Assembly: GCF_001905545.1 (NCBI RefSeq)
Contig: NZ_LIPD01000012.1
Span: 235,394-299,393 of the forward strand
DNA: 64,000 bases
Direction: 5' to 3'
DNA from: Streptomyces sp. CB02056
Lineage (GTDB): Bacteria > Actinomycetota > Actinomycetes > Streptomycetales > Streptomycetaceae
In this document: positions 1-8,678 of the stretch, one piece after another
Layout of the letters: every line of letters starts with the position of its first letter
How positions within the stretch are numbered: position 1 is the first letter of the stretch
Translations under genes and position numbers: made by a program
The notes under the pieces: generated by a model
Told to the model about the DNA's origin: nothing
What the model saw: only the letters and a program-made list of their open reading frames with translations
Databases searched by the model: none

Positions 1-1
1 A

Positions 2-1642
2 GGTGATCAGCAGCCCGAGCACCGCGGAGCAGCTGCGGGTGGCCCGGCTGGTGGCGGGCGACGGGTCGGCGGGCGCCCCGGCGGTGCGCGCCACGGTGAC
101 GTCCCAGCTGCGGAGCAGGGTGAGCAGGCCGACGCCGACCGAGAAGTGCCGGGTGGTGCTCGCGCCCTTGGCCAGCGGCGCGGTCAGCGCGCAGTTCAGC
201 TTCCCGGCGGCGACGGTGCAGTCGCCGGAGGTCGTGGTCAGCCCGGCGGGCAGGTCGGCGGCGACGGTGGCCGTGGTCACCGGGTCGGGGCCCTGGCCGG
301 TGAGGGTGACGGTGTAGTCGACCCGGCTGGAGAGCAGCCCGGTGACCGGGGTCGCGGTGAGCGCGACGCCCAGGTGGGCGGCCGGAGCCGTGTAGGTGAA
401 GCGGTCGGCGGCGACGGCCGCGCTGGTGCCGCCGGGCCCGGTGACCCGCACGTCCACGGCTCCGGCGAGAGTGGTGGCGGGGGCGGTCGCGGTGCAGCTG
501 GTCTTCGTGCAGCTGAACGAGGTGGCGGCGCCGGCCGCGCCGAAGGTCACGGCGGTGGCGCCGGCCAGGTCGGTGCCGGTGATGGTCACCGCGGTGCCGC
601 CCGTCCCGGAGCCGCCGTTCGGGCTGATCGCGGTCACGTCCGGCACCGGCAGCGGGAAGGTCACCACGTCGACGGCGCTGCCGGTGAAGTCGGCGAGGTA
701 GCCGTGCCGCCCGTCGGCGGTCAGGGCCAGGCTGTACGGGCTGGCGCCCACCGGGACGGTCGCGGTGACCGTCCGGCTCGCGGTGTCCACCACGCTCAGG
801 GTGTTGTCGGCGTAGTTGGAGACGTAGGCCGCCGTGCCGTCCGGGGAGACGGTCACCGCGTAGGGGCCGGAGCCGACGGCGACGGTGCCGAGGACCGTAC
901 CGGCCGCGGTGTCGATCACGGCGGCGGTGCCGTCGTCGCCGTCGGCGGTCCACAGCCGGGTGCCGTCCGGGCTGAGCGCGAGGCCGAAGACGCCGTGGCC
1001 GACCGGGACGGTGCCGCTCACCGTGCCGCTCGCGGTGTCGACCACGGTGACGGCCTTGGCGCCGGACGCGGCGACGTACAGCCGGGCGCCGTCCGGGGAG
1101 ACGGCCAGGCCGTGCGGCTCGGCGCCGACCGGCACGGTCGCGGTCACGGTGTCGGACGACGTGTCCAGCACGCTCACGGTGTTGGCGGCGGCGTTGCTCA
1201 CGTAGGCGCGGGAGCCGTTCGGCGCGAGGGCGAGGCCCCAGGGCTGGGCGCCGACCGGGACGGTCGCGGTGACGGCGTCGGTCGCGGTGTCCACGACGCT
1301 GACGGTGTTGTCCAGGTGGTGGGTCAGGTAGGCCCGGTGCCCGTCGGGCGACACGGCCACGGCGTACGAGCCGGACCCGGCGGTGAAGCCGCCGGACACG
1401 GTGTTGCTCGTGGTGTCGAGCACGCTGACGGCGCCGCTGCTCTGGCTGGTCACATAGGCGTGGCCGCCGTCCGGCGTCAGCGCGACGCCCGCCGGGTACG
1501 GCGCCACCGCCAGGTGCGCGGCGACGGCCGGCGGCGGTGTGACGGCCTCGGCGGTCGCGGGCAGCGACAGCAGTGCGGCCGTGGTCGCGGATATCGCGGC
1601 CACGGCCGTCCGGGTACGACGGGGTGTGCGGGGTGTTCTCAC
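2..1642 (-). CDS. Secreted YVTN beta-propeller / IPT-domain protein, partial (3' end off window)
   Basis: The reading frame is open from a GTG at 1642 to the left edge (547 codons). A GGAGAG ribosome site lies 6 bases upstream. The N-terminus is an Arg-rich stretch followed by a hydrophobic Ala/Leu segment, a probable signal peptide of about 35 residues. About seven propeller blades follow, each with variants of 'VSPDGxRAYV' and 'NTVSVVDT', typical of YVTN/40-residue beta-propeller surface proteins. After them comes an IPT/TIG-like segment ('AISPNGGSGTGGTAVTITGTDL' region, quoted in part: GTAVTITGTDLAG) and then a DUF11-like module (VDYTVTLTGQGPD). The protein is probably extracellular, in binding or adhesion, with no catalytic motif seen. 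The end of the gene and any cell-wall anchor lie outside the window. Confidence 0.85.
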   Translation of the reverse strand, partial: MRTPRTPRRTRTAVAAISATTAALLSLPATAEAVTPPPAVAAHLAVAPYPAGVALTPDGGHAYVTSQSSGAVSVLDTTSNTVSGGFTAGSGSYAVAVSPDGHRAYLTHHLDNTVSVVDTATDAVTATVPVGAQPWGLALAPNGSRAYVSNAAANTVSVLDTSSDTVTATVPVGAEPHGLAVSPDGARLYVAASGAKAVTVVDTASGTVSGTVPVGHGVFGLALSPDGTRLWTADGDDGTAAVIDTAAGTVLGTVAVGSGPYAVTVSPDGTAAYVSNYADNTLSVVDTASRTVTATVPVGASPYSLALTADGRHGYLADFTGSAVDVVTFPLPVPDVTAISPNGGSGTGGTAVTITGTDLAGATAVTFGAAGAATSFSCTKTSCTATAPATTLAGAVDVRVTGPGGTSAAVAADRFTYTAPAAHLGVALTATPVTGLLSSRVDYTVTLTGQGPDPVTTATVAADLPAGLTTTSGDCTVAAGKLNCALTAPLAKGASTTRHFSVGVGLLTLLRSWDVTVARTAGAPADPSPATSRATRSCSAVLGLLIT

Positions 1643-1870
1643 GGGTCTCTCCAGCTGCTCGGCACGGACGAACGTGTGGTGGTGCTGTGGTGGGTTCGGA
1701 GCCGGGGGAAGCGTAGAAGCCGCCCTGACTTTCCGTCAGGGAGTGACTACTAATGTCGCCAAATGTTCAGATCCGATCGCCGCGCGAGGGTGCACGAACC
1801 CGCCACGGCCCCGACCGGGCCGAGGGCTCCGGATCGACGTGACCGGGGTCTCGATCGACGTCGTGCAGAA

Positions 1871-1893
1871 AATTGGAGTTGCGGAGTCGCATT
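1871..1893. promoter_or_regulatory. NsrR-like operator upstream of nsrR
   Basis: This 23-bp element matches the reverse complement of the element before hmp (2455-2477) at 15 of 23 positions. The shared core is TCGCATT at one end and AAnTGG at the other. It ends 16 bases before the nsrR start, so binding would cover the promoter or transcript start and give autoregulation. The assignment rests on the pairing of the two sites with the two genes. Confidence 0.6.
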
Positions 1894-1909
1894 CGATAGC
1901 GTTCCGAAC

Positions 1910-2359
1910 GTGAGGCTGACCAAGAGCACCGACATCGCCCTGCGGATCGCCATGCGACTGGCCGTCCTGGGCGAGGGCGACAACCCGACCACCCGCGAGG
2001 TGGCCGCGTCCGTCGGCGTGCCGTACACCCACGCGGCGAAGGTGGTCAGCCGGCTGCAGCACCTGGGGGTGGTGGAGGCCCGGCGCGGTCGCGGCGGCGG
2101 GCTGATGCTCACCTTCGCCGGGCGGACCGGTTCGCTCGGACTGCTGCTGCGGGAGCTGGAAGGGGTCGGCGACGTGGTCGGCTGCGAGGACGACCCGCCC
2201 TGCCCGCTGCGGGCCGCGTGCCGGCTGCGCGGAGCACTGCGGGGCGCCCAGGAGGCGTTCTTCGCCGCGCTCGACCACCTCTCCATCGACGACCTGGTGG
2301 CCTCCCCCACCGGGCCGGTCCTGCTCAGCCTCACCGCGAGACCCGCCGACACCGCCTGA
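1910..2359 (+). CDS. nsrR: NsrR, nitric-oxide-sensing Rrf2-family repressor
   Basis: The product is 149 aa from GTG 1910. The frame extends further upstream, but that part has no family similarity. The winged-helix region is residues 1-80 (LTKSTDIALRIAMRLAVL, TTREVAASVGVPYTHAAKVVSRL). Three cysteines at residues 92, 98 and 104 have C-x5-C-x5-C spacing, and Asp8 is present. This matches the three Cys plus one Asp ligand set of the [4Fe-4S] cluster in Streptomyces NsrR. In that family NO destroys the cluster and releases repression of flavohaemoprotein genes. The hmp gene follows 131 bp downstream on the same strand, and both genes have the same operator type, so repression of hmp and of itself is likely. 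Confidence 0.9.
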   Translation: MRLTKSTDIALRIAMRLAVLGEGDNPTTREVAASVGVPYTHAAKVVSRLQHLGVVEARRGRGGGLMLTFAGRTGSLGLLLRELEGVGDVVGCEDDPPCPLRAACRLRGALRGAQEAFFAALDHLSIDDLVASPTGPVLLSLTARPADTA

Positions 2360-2454
2360 CCCACCGGCGTCACCGGCACCGCCGGACCCACCGAGACCGC
2401 CGGACCCACCGGCCGATCGGCCCACCGGGGCCGCGCGCCTCTTTCACAGCCTTT

Positions 2455-2477
2455 AATGCGAATCTCAGATACCAGTT
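2455..2477. promoter_or_regulatory. NsrR-like operator upstream of hmp
   Basis: This AT-richer 23-bp element (AATGCGAATCTC...CCAGTT) is inversely oriented relative to the nsrR element and matches it at 15 of 23 positions. It ends 13 bases before the hmp ATG and abuts the AGGAG ribosome site at 2478-2482. Bound repressor would therefore sit over the transcript start. Confidence 0.65.
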
Positions 2478-2490
2478 AGGAGCCCGACTG

Positions 2491-3672
2491 ATGCTGTCCG
2501 CGAAGTCCACCGAGGTCATCGAGGCCACCCTGCCCGTCGTGGGCGCCGCCATCGGCGACATCACCCCGCGCTTCTACGACCGGCTGTTCGCCGCGCACCC
2601 GGAGCTGCTGCGCGACCTCTTCAACCGGGGCAACCAGGCCAACGGCACCCAGCGCGAGGCGCTGGCCGGCTCGATAGCCGCCTTCGCCACCGCCCTGATC
2701 GCCCACCCGGACCAGCGGCCGGACGCGATGCTCGCCCGCATCGCCCACAAGCACGTCTCGGTCGGCATCGACAGCAGCCAGTACAAGATCGTCCACGAGC
2801 ACCTGTTCGCCGCCATCGTGGAGGTGCTCGGCGAGGCCGTCACCCCCGAGGTCGCCGCCGCCTGGGACGAGGTCTACTGGCTGATGGCCAACGCGCTGAT
2901 CGCCGTCGAGGACCGGCTGCGCGCCGAGGCCGCCGCCGGCGGCGACCCGGCCGACCTGTGGCGCCCCTACACCGTGATCGCCCGCCACCAGGAGACCGAG
3001 GCCGTCACCAGCTACCTGGTCCGCCCCGCCGACGGCCGCCCCGTCCCGGCCTTCCGCCCCGGCCAGTACGTCTCGGTGCGCACCGAACTGGCCGACGGCG
3101 CCCGGCAGATCCGCCAGTACAGCCTCTCCGGCGGCGCCGACGGCGCGCTGCGCTTCAGCGTCAAGCGCGAGGACGGCGGCGAGGTCTCCGGCCACCTGCA
3201 CGACCACCTGAAGGCCGGCGACCCCGTCGAACTGGCGCCCCCGCTGGGCGACATCGCCCTGGCCGACGGCGACGGCCCGGTGCTGCTCGCCTCCGCCGGC
3301 ATCGGCAACACCCCGATGACCGCCATGCTCGACCACCTCGCCACCACCGGCTCCACCCGGCGGATCGTCTCCGTCCACGGCGACCGCGACCAGCTGAGCC
3401 ACGCCTTCCGGGCCGAGCTGGCACGGCTCACCGCCGACCTGCCGAACGCGGACTCGCACGTCTTCTACGAGCGGCCGCTCGGCGAGTGGCCGGCCGAGCG
3501 CACCGGCCTGGTGGACCTCTCCACCGTCGAGGTCCCGGCCGGCACCACCGCCTACCTCTGCGGGCCGCTCCCCTTCCTGCGCGCCGTCCGCGAGCAGCTG
3601 CTGACCGCGGGCGTCCCGGCGGCGGACATCCACTACGAGGTGTTCGGGCCGGACCTCTGGCTCGGCGCCTGA
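2491..3672 (+). CDS. hmp: Flavohaemoprotein (nitric oxide dioxygenase)
   Basis: The product is 393 aa from ATG 2491 (AGGAG at 2478-2482), the usual length for Hmp. The N-terminal globin domain (1-140) has Tyr29 (FYDRL), Gln54 and the proximal haem His88 (HKHVS). The FAD domain has the motif RQYSLSG. The NAD domain has SAGIGNTPMTAML, YLCGPLPF and the terminal YEVFGP. The enzyme oxidises NO to nitrate using O2 and NAD(P)H in the cytoplasm. It sits directly after nsrR with a matching operator, so expression should rise on nitrosative stress. Confidence 0.95.
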   Translation: MLSAKSTEVIEATLPVVGAAIGDITPRFYDRLFAAHPELLRDLFNRGNQANGTQREALAGSIAAFATALIAHPDQRPDAMLARIAHKHVSVGIDSSQYKIVHEHLFAAIVEVLGEAVTPEVAAAWDEVYWLMANALIAVEDRLRAEAAAGGDPADLWRPYTVIARHQETEAVTSYLVRPADGRPVPAFRPGQYVSVRTELADGARQIRQYSLSGGADGALRFSVKREDGGEVSGHLHDHLKAGDPVELAPPLGDIALADGDGPVLLASAGIGNTPMTAMLDHLATTGSTRRIVSVHGDRDQLSHAFRAELARLTADLPNADSHVFYERPLGEWPAERTGLVDLSTVEVPAGTTAYLCGPLPFLRAVREQLLTAGVPAADIHYEVFGPDLWLGA

Positions 3673-3742
3673 GGCCTTGAGCCCCTGAGTCCCGGCGGCT
3701 GACGTCCCCGGTCGAGGTCGCACGGCCGAAGTCCCACCGCGG

Positions 3743-3779
3743 CACCGGTCCGCTCGGTACGATCACGAGCGGTCCGGTG
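3743..3779 (+). terminator. Hairpin after hmp
   Basis: Two 14-base arms (3743-3756 and 3766-3779) pair with one mismatch around a 9-base loop. There is no T tract, as is common for actinomycete terminators. It lies 70 bp after the hmp stop and before lutA. The stretch 3780-3870 then holds four or five degenerate copies of a 'TCCGGCgGTTCGg' motif of no known role. Confidence 0.55.
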
Positions 3780-3879
3780 CCGTTCGACTTCCGGCGTCCG
3801 GCAGTTCGGCATCCGGCGGTTCGACCGTCCGGCGGTTCGGGCGTCCGGCGGGGATCCGGTTCGGCAGAAGGGAGCCCGG

Positions 3880-4641
3880 ATGCGGGTCGCGCTGTTCGCC
3901 ACCTGCGTCAACGACGCGCTGTTCCCCGCCACGGCGGTGGCCACCGTCCGGCTGCTGGAACGGCTCGGCGTGACGGTGGACTTCCCCGCCGGGCAGACCT
4001 GCTGCGGGCAGCCGCAGTACAACACCGGCTACCGCAGGGGCTGCGAGCCGCTGGTCCGGCGGACCGCGAAGGCGTTCGCCGGGTACGACCACGTGGTGAC
4101 GCCCTCGGGCTCCTGCGTGGCGATGGTCCGGGACAACTACCCCCGGATCGGCGCCAGGGCGGCGACCGAGGGCCGGGGCACCGAACTCGCCGACCTGGCC
4201 ACCGACCTGGTGCCCCGGGTGGTCGAGCTGACCGAGTTCCTGACCGACGTGCTCGGCGTCGAGGACGTCGGCGCGTACTTCCCGCACACCGTCACCTACC
4301 ACCCCTCCTGCCACGGCCTGCGCCTGCTCGGCCTCGGCGGGCGCCCGCGCCGGCTGCTGGACGCCGTCGAGGGCCTGGAGCTGGTCGAGCTGCCCGGGGC
4401 CGAGGAGTGCTGCGGCTTCGGCGGCACCTTCGCGGTCAAGAACTCGGCGGTCTCGGCGGCCATGGCCGAGGACAAGATCGCCAACGCGCTCGGCACCGGC
4501 GCCCGCGTGCTCTGCGGCGCCGACAACTCCTGCCTGCTGCACCTCGGCGGCACCCTGCGCCGTCAGGGCGCGCCGCTGCGGCCGCTGCACCTGGCGGAGA
4601 TCCTGGCCAGTACCGAGGAGCACCCCTGGAGGCCCGTGTGA
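3880..4641 (+). CDS. lutA: LutA, L-lactate utilisation Fe-S oxidoreductase subunit
   Basis: The product is 253 aa, starting at ATG 3880 behind AGAAGGGAG. It has two cysteine-rich CCG domains: QTCCGQPQYNTGY with a GSC further on in the first half, and YHPSCHGLR plus ECCGFGGTFAVK in the second. This is the LutA/YkgE/GlpC type that binds a cofactor iron-sulphur cluster. LutA works with LutB and LutC to oxidise L-lactate to pyruvate. Its stop overlaps the lutB start by 4 bp (GTGA), so the genes are translationally coupled. No LldR/LutR regulator gene is adjacent. Confidence 0.92.
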   Translation: MRVALFATCVNDALFPATAVATVRLLERLGVTVDFPAGQTCCGQPQYNTGYRRGCEPLVRRTAKAFAGYDHVVTPSGSCVAMVRDNYPRIGARAATEGRGTELADLATDLVPRVVELTEFLTDVLGVEDVGAYFPHTVTYHPSCHGLRLLGLGGRPRRLLDAVEGLELVELPGAEECCGFGGTFAVKNSAVSAAMAEDKIANALGTGARVLCGADNSCLLHLGGTLRRQGAPLRPLHLAEILASTEEHPWRPV

Positions 4642-6053
4642 GCGGTACGTTCCTCGGCATGCCCGCCTTCCCGCAGGCCGCCGCCAAGGCCGTACGGGAC
4701 GAGCGGCTGCGCGCCAACCTGCGGCACGCCACCCGCACCATCCGCGACAAGCGGGCCCGGGCGGTCGCCGAACTCGCCGACTGGGACCGGCTGCGCGCCG
4801 CCGGGAAGGCGATCAAGGACCACACGCTGCGCCACCTCGACCGCTACCTGGTGCAGTTGGAGGAGTCCGTCACGGCGGCCGGCGGCACCGTGCACTGGGC
4901 CGCCGACGCCGAGGAGGCCAACCGGATCGTCGCCGGACTGGTCAAGGCCACCGGGCGGACCGAGGTCGTCAAGGTCAAGTCGATGGCCACCCAGGAGATC
5001 GAGCTCAACGAGGCGCTGGCGGCCGAGGGGATCACCGCCTACGAGACCGATCTCGCCGAGCTGATCGTGCAGTTGAGCGACGACCGGCCCTCGCACATCC
5101 TGGTGCCGGCGATCCACCGCAACCGGGCGGAGATCCGGCAGGTCTTCGCGGACCGGATGGCCTCCTGGGGCCGCCCGGCGCCCAGGGGCCTCACCGACTC
5201 GCCCGCCGAACTCGCCGAGGCCGCCCGGCTGCACCTGCGGGAGAAGTTCCTGCGCGCCGAAGTCGCCGTCTCCGGCGCCAACTTCATGGTCGCCGAGACC
5301 GGCACCCTGGTGGTGGTCGAGTCCGAGGGCAACGGCCGGATGTGCCTCACCCTGCCGCGCACGCTGATCTCGGTGGTCGGGATCGAGAAGGTCGTGCCGA
5401 CCTGGCGGGACCTGGAGGTCTTCCTCCAGCTGCTCCCCCGCTCCTCCACCGCCGAGCGGATGAACCCGTACACCTCGCTCTGGACCGGGACGACGGAGGG
5501 CGACGGCCCGTCCGAGTTCCACCTGGTGCTGCTGGACAACGGCCGCACCACCGCGCTGGCCGACCAGGTCGGCCGCCAGGCGCTGCGCTGCATCCGCTGC
5601 TCGGCCTGCCTCAACGTCTGCCCGGTGTACGAGCGGGCCGGCGGGCACGCCTACGGCTCGGTCTACCCGGGGCCGATCGGCGCCATCCTGACGCCCCAAC
5701 TGCGCGGCACCGCGAGCCCGGTGGACGCCTCGCTGCCGTACGCCTCCTCGCTCTGCGGGGCCTGCTACGAGGTCTGCCCGGTCGCGATCGACATCCCCGA
5801 GGTGCTGGTGCACCTGCGCGAGCGGGTCGCCGAGCAGGGCGGGCACCCGCTGGAGCGGGCCGCGATGGCCGCCGCCGGGTTCGTGCTGGACCACCCGGCG
5901 GCGCTCGCCGCCGCCGAGCGGCTGGCCGGGCGCACCCGGTCGCTGCACCCACGCCGGCTACCCGGGCCGGGGCGGGCCTGGACCGACACCCGGGACCTGC
6001 CGGAGGTGCCGGCCGAACCGTTCCGCGACTGGTGGCGGAGGAACCGCACATGA
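4638..6053 (+). CDS. lutB: LutB, L-lactate utilisation iron-sulphur protein
   Basis: The product is 471 aa from GTG 4638, with GGAGG at 4628-4632. The first two thirds are a LUD domain (VKVKSMATQEIELNEAL, VAETGTLVVVESEGNGR). Two 4Fe-4S motifs follow, CIRCSACLNVCPVY and CGACYEVCPVAIDIP, and then a C-terminal helical tail. It carries electrons in the LutABC lactate oxidation complex. It overlaps lutA by 4 bp and lutC by 4 bp (ATGA). A later ATG at 4659 is a possible alternative start. Confidence 0.93.
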   Translation: MSGTFLGMPAFPQAAAKAVRDERLRANLRHATRTIRDKRARAVAELADWDRLRAAGKAIKDHTLRHLDRYLVQLEESVTAAGGTVHWAADAEEANRIVAGLVKATGRTEVVKVKSMATQEIELNEALAAEGITAYETDLAELIVQLSDDRPSHILVPAIHRNRAEIRQVFADRMASWGRPAPRGLTDSPAELAEAARLHLREKFLRAEVAVSGANFMVAETGTLVVVESEGNGRMCLTLPRTLISVVGIEKVVPTWRDLEVFLQLLPRSSTAERMNPYTSLWTGTTEGDGPSEFHLVLLDNGRTTALADQVGRQALRCIRCSACLNVCPVYERAGGHAYGSVYPGPIGAILTPQLRGTASPVDASLPYASSLCGACYEVCPVAIDIPEVLVHLRERVAEQGGHPLERAAMAAAGFVLDHPAALAAAERLAGRTRSLHPRRLPGPGRAWTDTRDLPEVPAEPFRDWWRRNRT

Positions 6054-6868
6054 CCGCATCCGACCGGCCCGACCGGCCCGAACGTCCGTCGAACTCCCGG
6101 GAGTTGGTGCTCGGCCGGATCCGGGCTGCCCTCGGCGACGCCGCCGGGGTGGCCGAACAGCCGCTGCCCCGCGACTACCTGACGGCGCACGTTCCGACGG
6201 ACGACCCGGCGGCGGTGCTCGACCTGCTGCACCGCAACCTGGCCGACTACCGGGCCCTGGTGCACCGCTGCCACGAGGACGAACTGCCGCGCCGGATCGC
6301 CGGGTTGCTGGTGGAGCGGGGCAGCCGTACGGTCGTGGTGCCGGCCGGGCTGCCGACCGGCTGGCTCACCGCGGCCGAGGCCGAGGGGGTCGAACTCCTC
6401 CCGGACGACGGGACGCTGACCGCCGCCCGGCTGGACGCCGTGGACAGCGTGGTGACCGGCTGCGCGCTGGCCGTCGCCGAGACCGGGACGATCGTGCTGG
6501 ACGCCGGACCGGGCCAGGGGCGACGGCTGCTCTCGCTCGTCCCCGACCACCACGTCTGCGTGGTGCGGGCCCCGGAGCAGGTCGTCGCCTCGGTGCCGCT
6601 CGCGCTGCCCCGGCTGGATCCGGTGCGGCCGCAGACCTGGATCTCGGGGCCGTCCGCCACCAGCGACATCGAGCTGGACCGGGTGGAGGGGGTGCACGGG
6701 CCGCGCACCCTGGAGGTGCTGCTGGTCACCGCGGCGCCGGAGCCGGACGGCATCCGGGGCGGCGCCGGGGGGCGACACCGTCACTCCGGCCTGAGCTCCA
6801 GGGTGCAGCACTTCGCCCCGCCGCCGCCCTTCAGCAGCTCCGAGACGTCCACCGGGACGGGCTGGTAG
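6050..6868 (+). CDS. lutC: LutC, L-lactate utilisation LUD-domain protein with extended C-terminus
   Basis: The product is 272 aa from ATG 6050, with GGAGG at 6037-6041. It is a LUD-domain protein (VTGCALAVAETGTIVLDAG, SDIELDRVEGVHGPRTLEV). LutC homologues normally end soon after the last of these motifs, near 6729. Here the frame continues for about 46 more residues rich in Gly, Ser and Pro and stops inside the 3' end of the convergent ddaH gene (88-bp overlap). That tail looks like read-on into antisense sequence, through an indel or loss of the old stop, and not like a domain. Confidence 0.88.
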   Translation: MTASDRPDRPERPSNSRELVLGRIRAALGDAAGVAEQPLPRDYLTAHVPTDDPAAVLDLLHRNLADYRALVHRCHEDELPRRIAGLLVERGSRTVVVPAGLPTGWLTAAEAEGVELLPDDGTLTAARLDAVDSVVTGCALAVAETGTIVLDAGPGQGRRLLSLVPDHHVCVVRAPEQVVASVPLALPRLDPVRPQTWISGPSATSDIELDRVEGVHGPRTLEVLLVTAAPEPDGIRGGAGGRHRHSGLSSRVQHFAPPPPFSSSETSTGTGW

Positions 6869-7608
6869 CCGTGCTCGGTCAGCCGGCCGGCCAGGTTCTT
6901 GGCGGCCTCCGGCAGCAGCACCCGGCGGCCGTCCGAGACCGCGTTGAGCCCGAACACCTCGGCGTCGGCCCGGTCGGCGAGGATCGCGTCCGGGTAGAGC
7001 GCGCGCAGCACCGAACGGCTGTCGGCGTCGAAGGCCTCCGGGTAGTACATGACGTGGTCGTCGGCGAGCACCGCCAGCGCGGTGTCCAGGTGGTAGAAGC
7101 GCGGGTCGACCAGGGTCAGGCTGACCACCGGGACGCCGAACAGCTCCCCGGCCTCGGCGTGCGCGGCGCGCGAGGTGCGGAAGCCCGTCCCGGCGAGCAC
7201 CCGGCGGCCCACCACCAGGTGGTCGCCCTCGCCCTCGTTGACGTGCCCGGCCCGGCGCACCTCGCGGTAGCCGCGCTCGCGGAACCAGGCCAGGTAGGCC
7301 TCCGACTCGGCGGCCCGCTCCGGGTAGCGGAAGGTGGCGACCAGGGCGCGGCCGTCCAGGACGGTGGCGCCGTTGGCGGCGTACACCATGTCGGGCAGGC
7401 CGGGCACCGGGTCGATCAGCTCGACGGTGTGGCCGAGCCGGCGGTACGTCCAGTAGAGCCGCTCCCACTGGCGCAGGGCGAGCGCGGTGTCGGTGGGCTG
7501 GGCGGGGTCCATCCACGGGTTGATCGCGTAGTCCACGGTGAAGTGCGTCGGCCGGCACATCAGGTAGCGCCGAGGCCGGGCGTGGCGCTCCGGGGTCTGC
7601 GTGAGCAT
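6781..7608 (-). CDS. ddaH: Dimethylargininase (DDAH, amidinotransferase fold)
   Basis: The product is 275 aa from ATG 7608, with AAGGA about 10 bases upstream. Family features are MCRPTHFTVDYAINPWMDP near the N-terminus, LPDMVYAANGA, the catalytic His region DPRFYHLDTAL, and the catalytic Cys in GGGGAKCCTLELRPE close to the C-terminus. It hydrolyses N-omega-methylated arginines to citrulline and methylamines. In Streptomyces it often sits beside rocD or an AsnC-type regulator, but neither is here. It converges on lutC, which runs 88 bp into its 3' end. Confidence 0.9.
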   Translation of the reverse strand: MLTQTPERHARPRRYLMCRPTHFTVDYAINPWMDPAQPTDTALALRQWERLYWTYRRLGHTVELIDPVPGLPDMVYAANGATVLDGRALVATFRYPERAAESEAYLAWFRERGYREVRRAGHVNEGEGDHLVVGRRVLAGTGFRTSRAAHAEAGELFGVPVVSLTLVDPRFYHLDTALAVLADDHVMYYPEAFDADSRSVLRALYPDAILADRADAEVFGLNAVSDGRRVLLPEAAKNLAGRLTEHGYQPVPVDVSELLKGGGGAKCCTLELRPE

Positions 7609-7942
7609 GGCTCAACCATCCTTGGATCGCGGGGAGTTCGTCGCACGGAGTTCGGGGTTCACGGGGCCGAACACCTTCGTTCCCAAGGCGGCTGCCCCGA
7701 CGGAACCGTTCGCACACCCGGGTGGGCGCTCCCAGCGGTCGCACGCCCCCGCGCACCCGGCGCAGGCACCGGCGCACCGACCCTCCGGCGTCGGCCGGCG
7801 GACCGCGCCACCGGCGGGCCCGGCGCCTCGGGTCGTCCGGAGTCCGGCCGGAGTTCCGCCCGGACGCCCCGGGGGTAGACAGCATCCGAGTGGACGGCGG
7901 ACCGGCAGTCGGGGGCAGGCGTTGGGGAACGACGACCGAGAC
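7609..7942. other. Intergenic region between ddaH and the membrane protein gene
   Basis: About 330 bp without a supported gene. A plus-strand frame is open across it in phase with the downstream gene. Its translation is low-complexity Pro/Arg/Ala, so I take it as non-coding. No clear promoter hexamers or hairpin were found. Confidence 0.4.
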
Positions 7943-8668
7943 GTGAACGCCACGAGCCGGATCGGCGAGAGCACCATCCACGGCAACGTGGTCCAGGCCG
8001 GCGTGGCCAACATCCATCCTCCCCAGCCGCCGCCACCCGATCGGCGGGCCCTCTGGATCGGCCTGCTGCTCCTCGGGGCACTGGTGGGCCTCGGGTCGGG
8101 CCTGCTGCTCGTCCGGGGGCAGCTCTCGGGCGCGGACCTGGCCCGGGACGGCCGATCGCCGTCGCCCCCCGTCTCCTCCGCGTCGCCGGGTTCCCCACCG
8201 GCTCCCTCGCCTCCGGAGCCCGTGCTGCCTCCGGAGCCGACCCCGGCCCCGAGCCCGGCACCCGCGTCCGGACCGGTGTCCGTGCCGGTCCAGTGGCAGG
8301 GACAGCTCACCCTCGACACCGGCATGACCAGCGGGCGGATGATCTGGGGATACGGGCTCGACTCGGTGCCGCCGGGGACCTCGCCCACCGGAGACCTCAG
8401 GCTCCAATGCGTCGGCGGGTGCGAACAGAACCAGGTCACGGGCCAGGCGGTCATCCCCTGGCCCGGGCCGAACCCACCCAGCCGGGAGGACTGCCGGCAC
8501 AAGCTCAACACCGTCCTCGGGCAGCAGACCGTCACCGTGCGGCCCGGTTCCATGGCGTGTTTCGGGACGGCGAAGATGCGAGTCGGGTACTTCACGGCGC
8601 GCAGCGTGGGAAACGACGGCCGGACCACGCTGGACGTGACCGTATGGGAGCTGCCCCCGGGTTCGTAG
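7943..8668 (+). CDS. Membrane-anchored protein with N-terminal amyloid-signalling-like (BASS/RHIM-like) motif
   Basis: About 241 aa from GTG 7943; TTG 7922 is an alternative and the ribosome site is weak for both. The first 25 residues contain GESTIHGNVVQAGVANIH. This fits the 'hydrophobic-x-G-x-V-V-Q-x-G' pattern of bacterial amyloid signalling sequences found on STAND/NLR proteins and their partners in multicellular bacteria. One transmembrane helix follows (ALWIGLLLLGALVGLGSG), then a 60-residue Pro/Ser linker and an extracytoplasmic C-terminal domain of about 120 residues with four cysteines (LQCVGGCEQ, REDCRHKLN, MACFGT). I do not recognise that domain. Which side of the membrane the motif faces is inferred from the linker. 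Confidence 0.65.
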   Translation: MNATSRIGESTIHGNVVQAGVANIHPPQPPPPDRRALWIGLLLLGALVGLGSGLLLVRGQLSGADLARDGRSPSPPVSSASPGSPPAPSPPEPVLPPEPTPAPSPAPASGPVSVPVQWQGQLTLDTGMTSGRMIWGYGLDSVPPGTSPTGDLRLQCVGGCEQNQVTGQAVIPWPGPNPPSREDCRHKLNTVLGQQTVTVRPGSMACFGTAKMRVGYFTARSVGNDGRTTLDVTVWELPPGS

Positions 8669-8678
8669 GGCCCACGGG

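Noticed and set aside
146..1753. A 535-codon plus-strand frame over the beta-propeller gene
   Set aside because: Low-complexity Gly/Arg translation; the minus strand shows signal peptide and propeller repeats.
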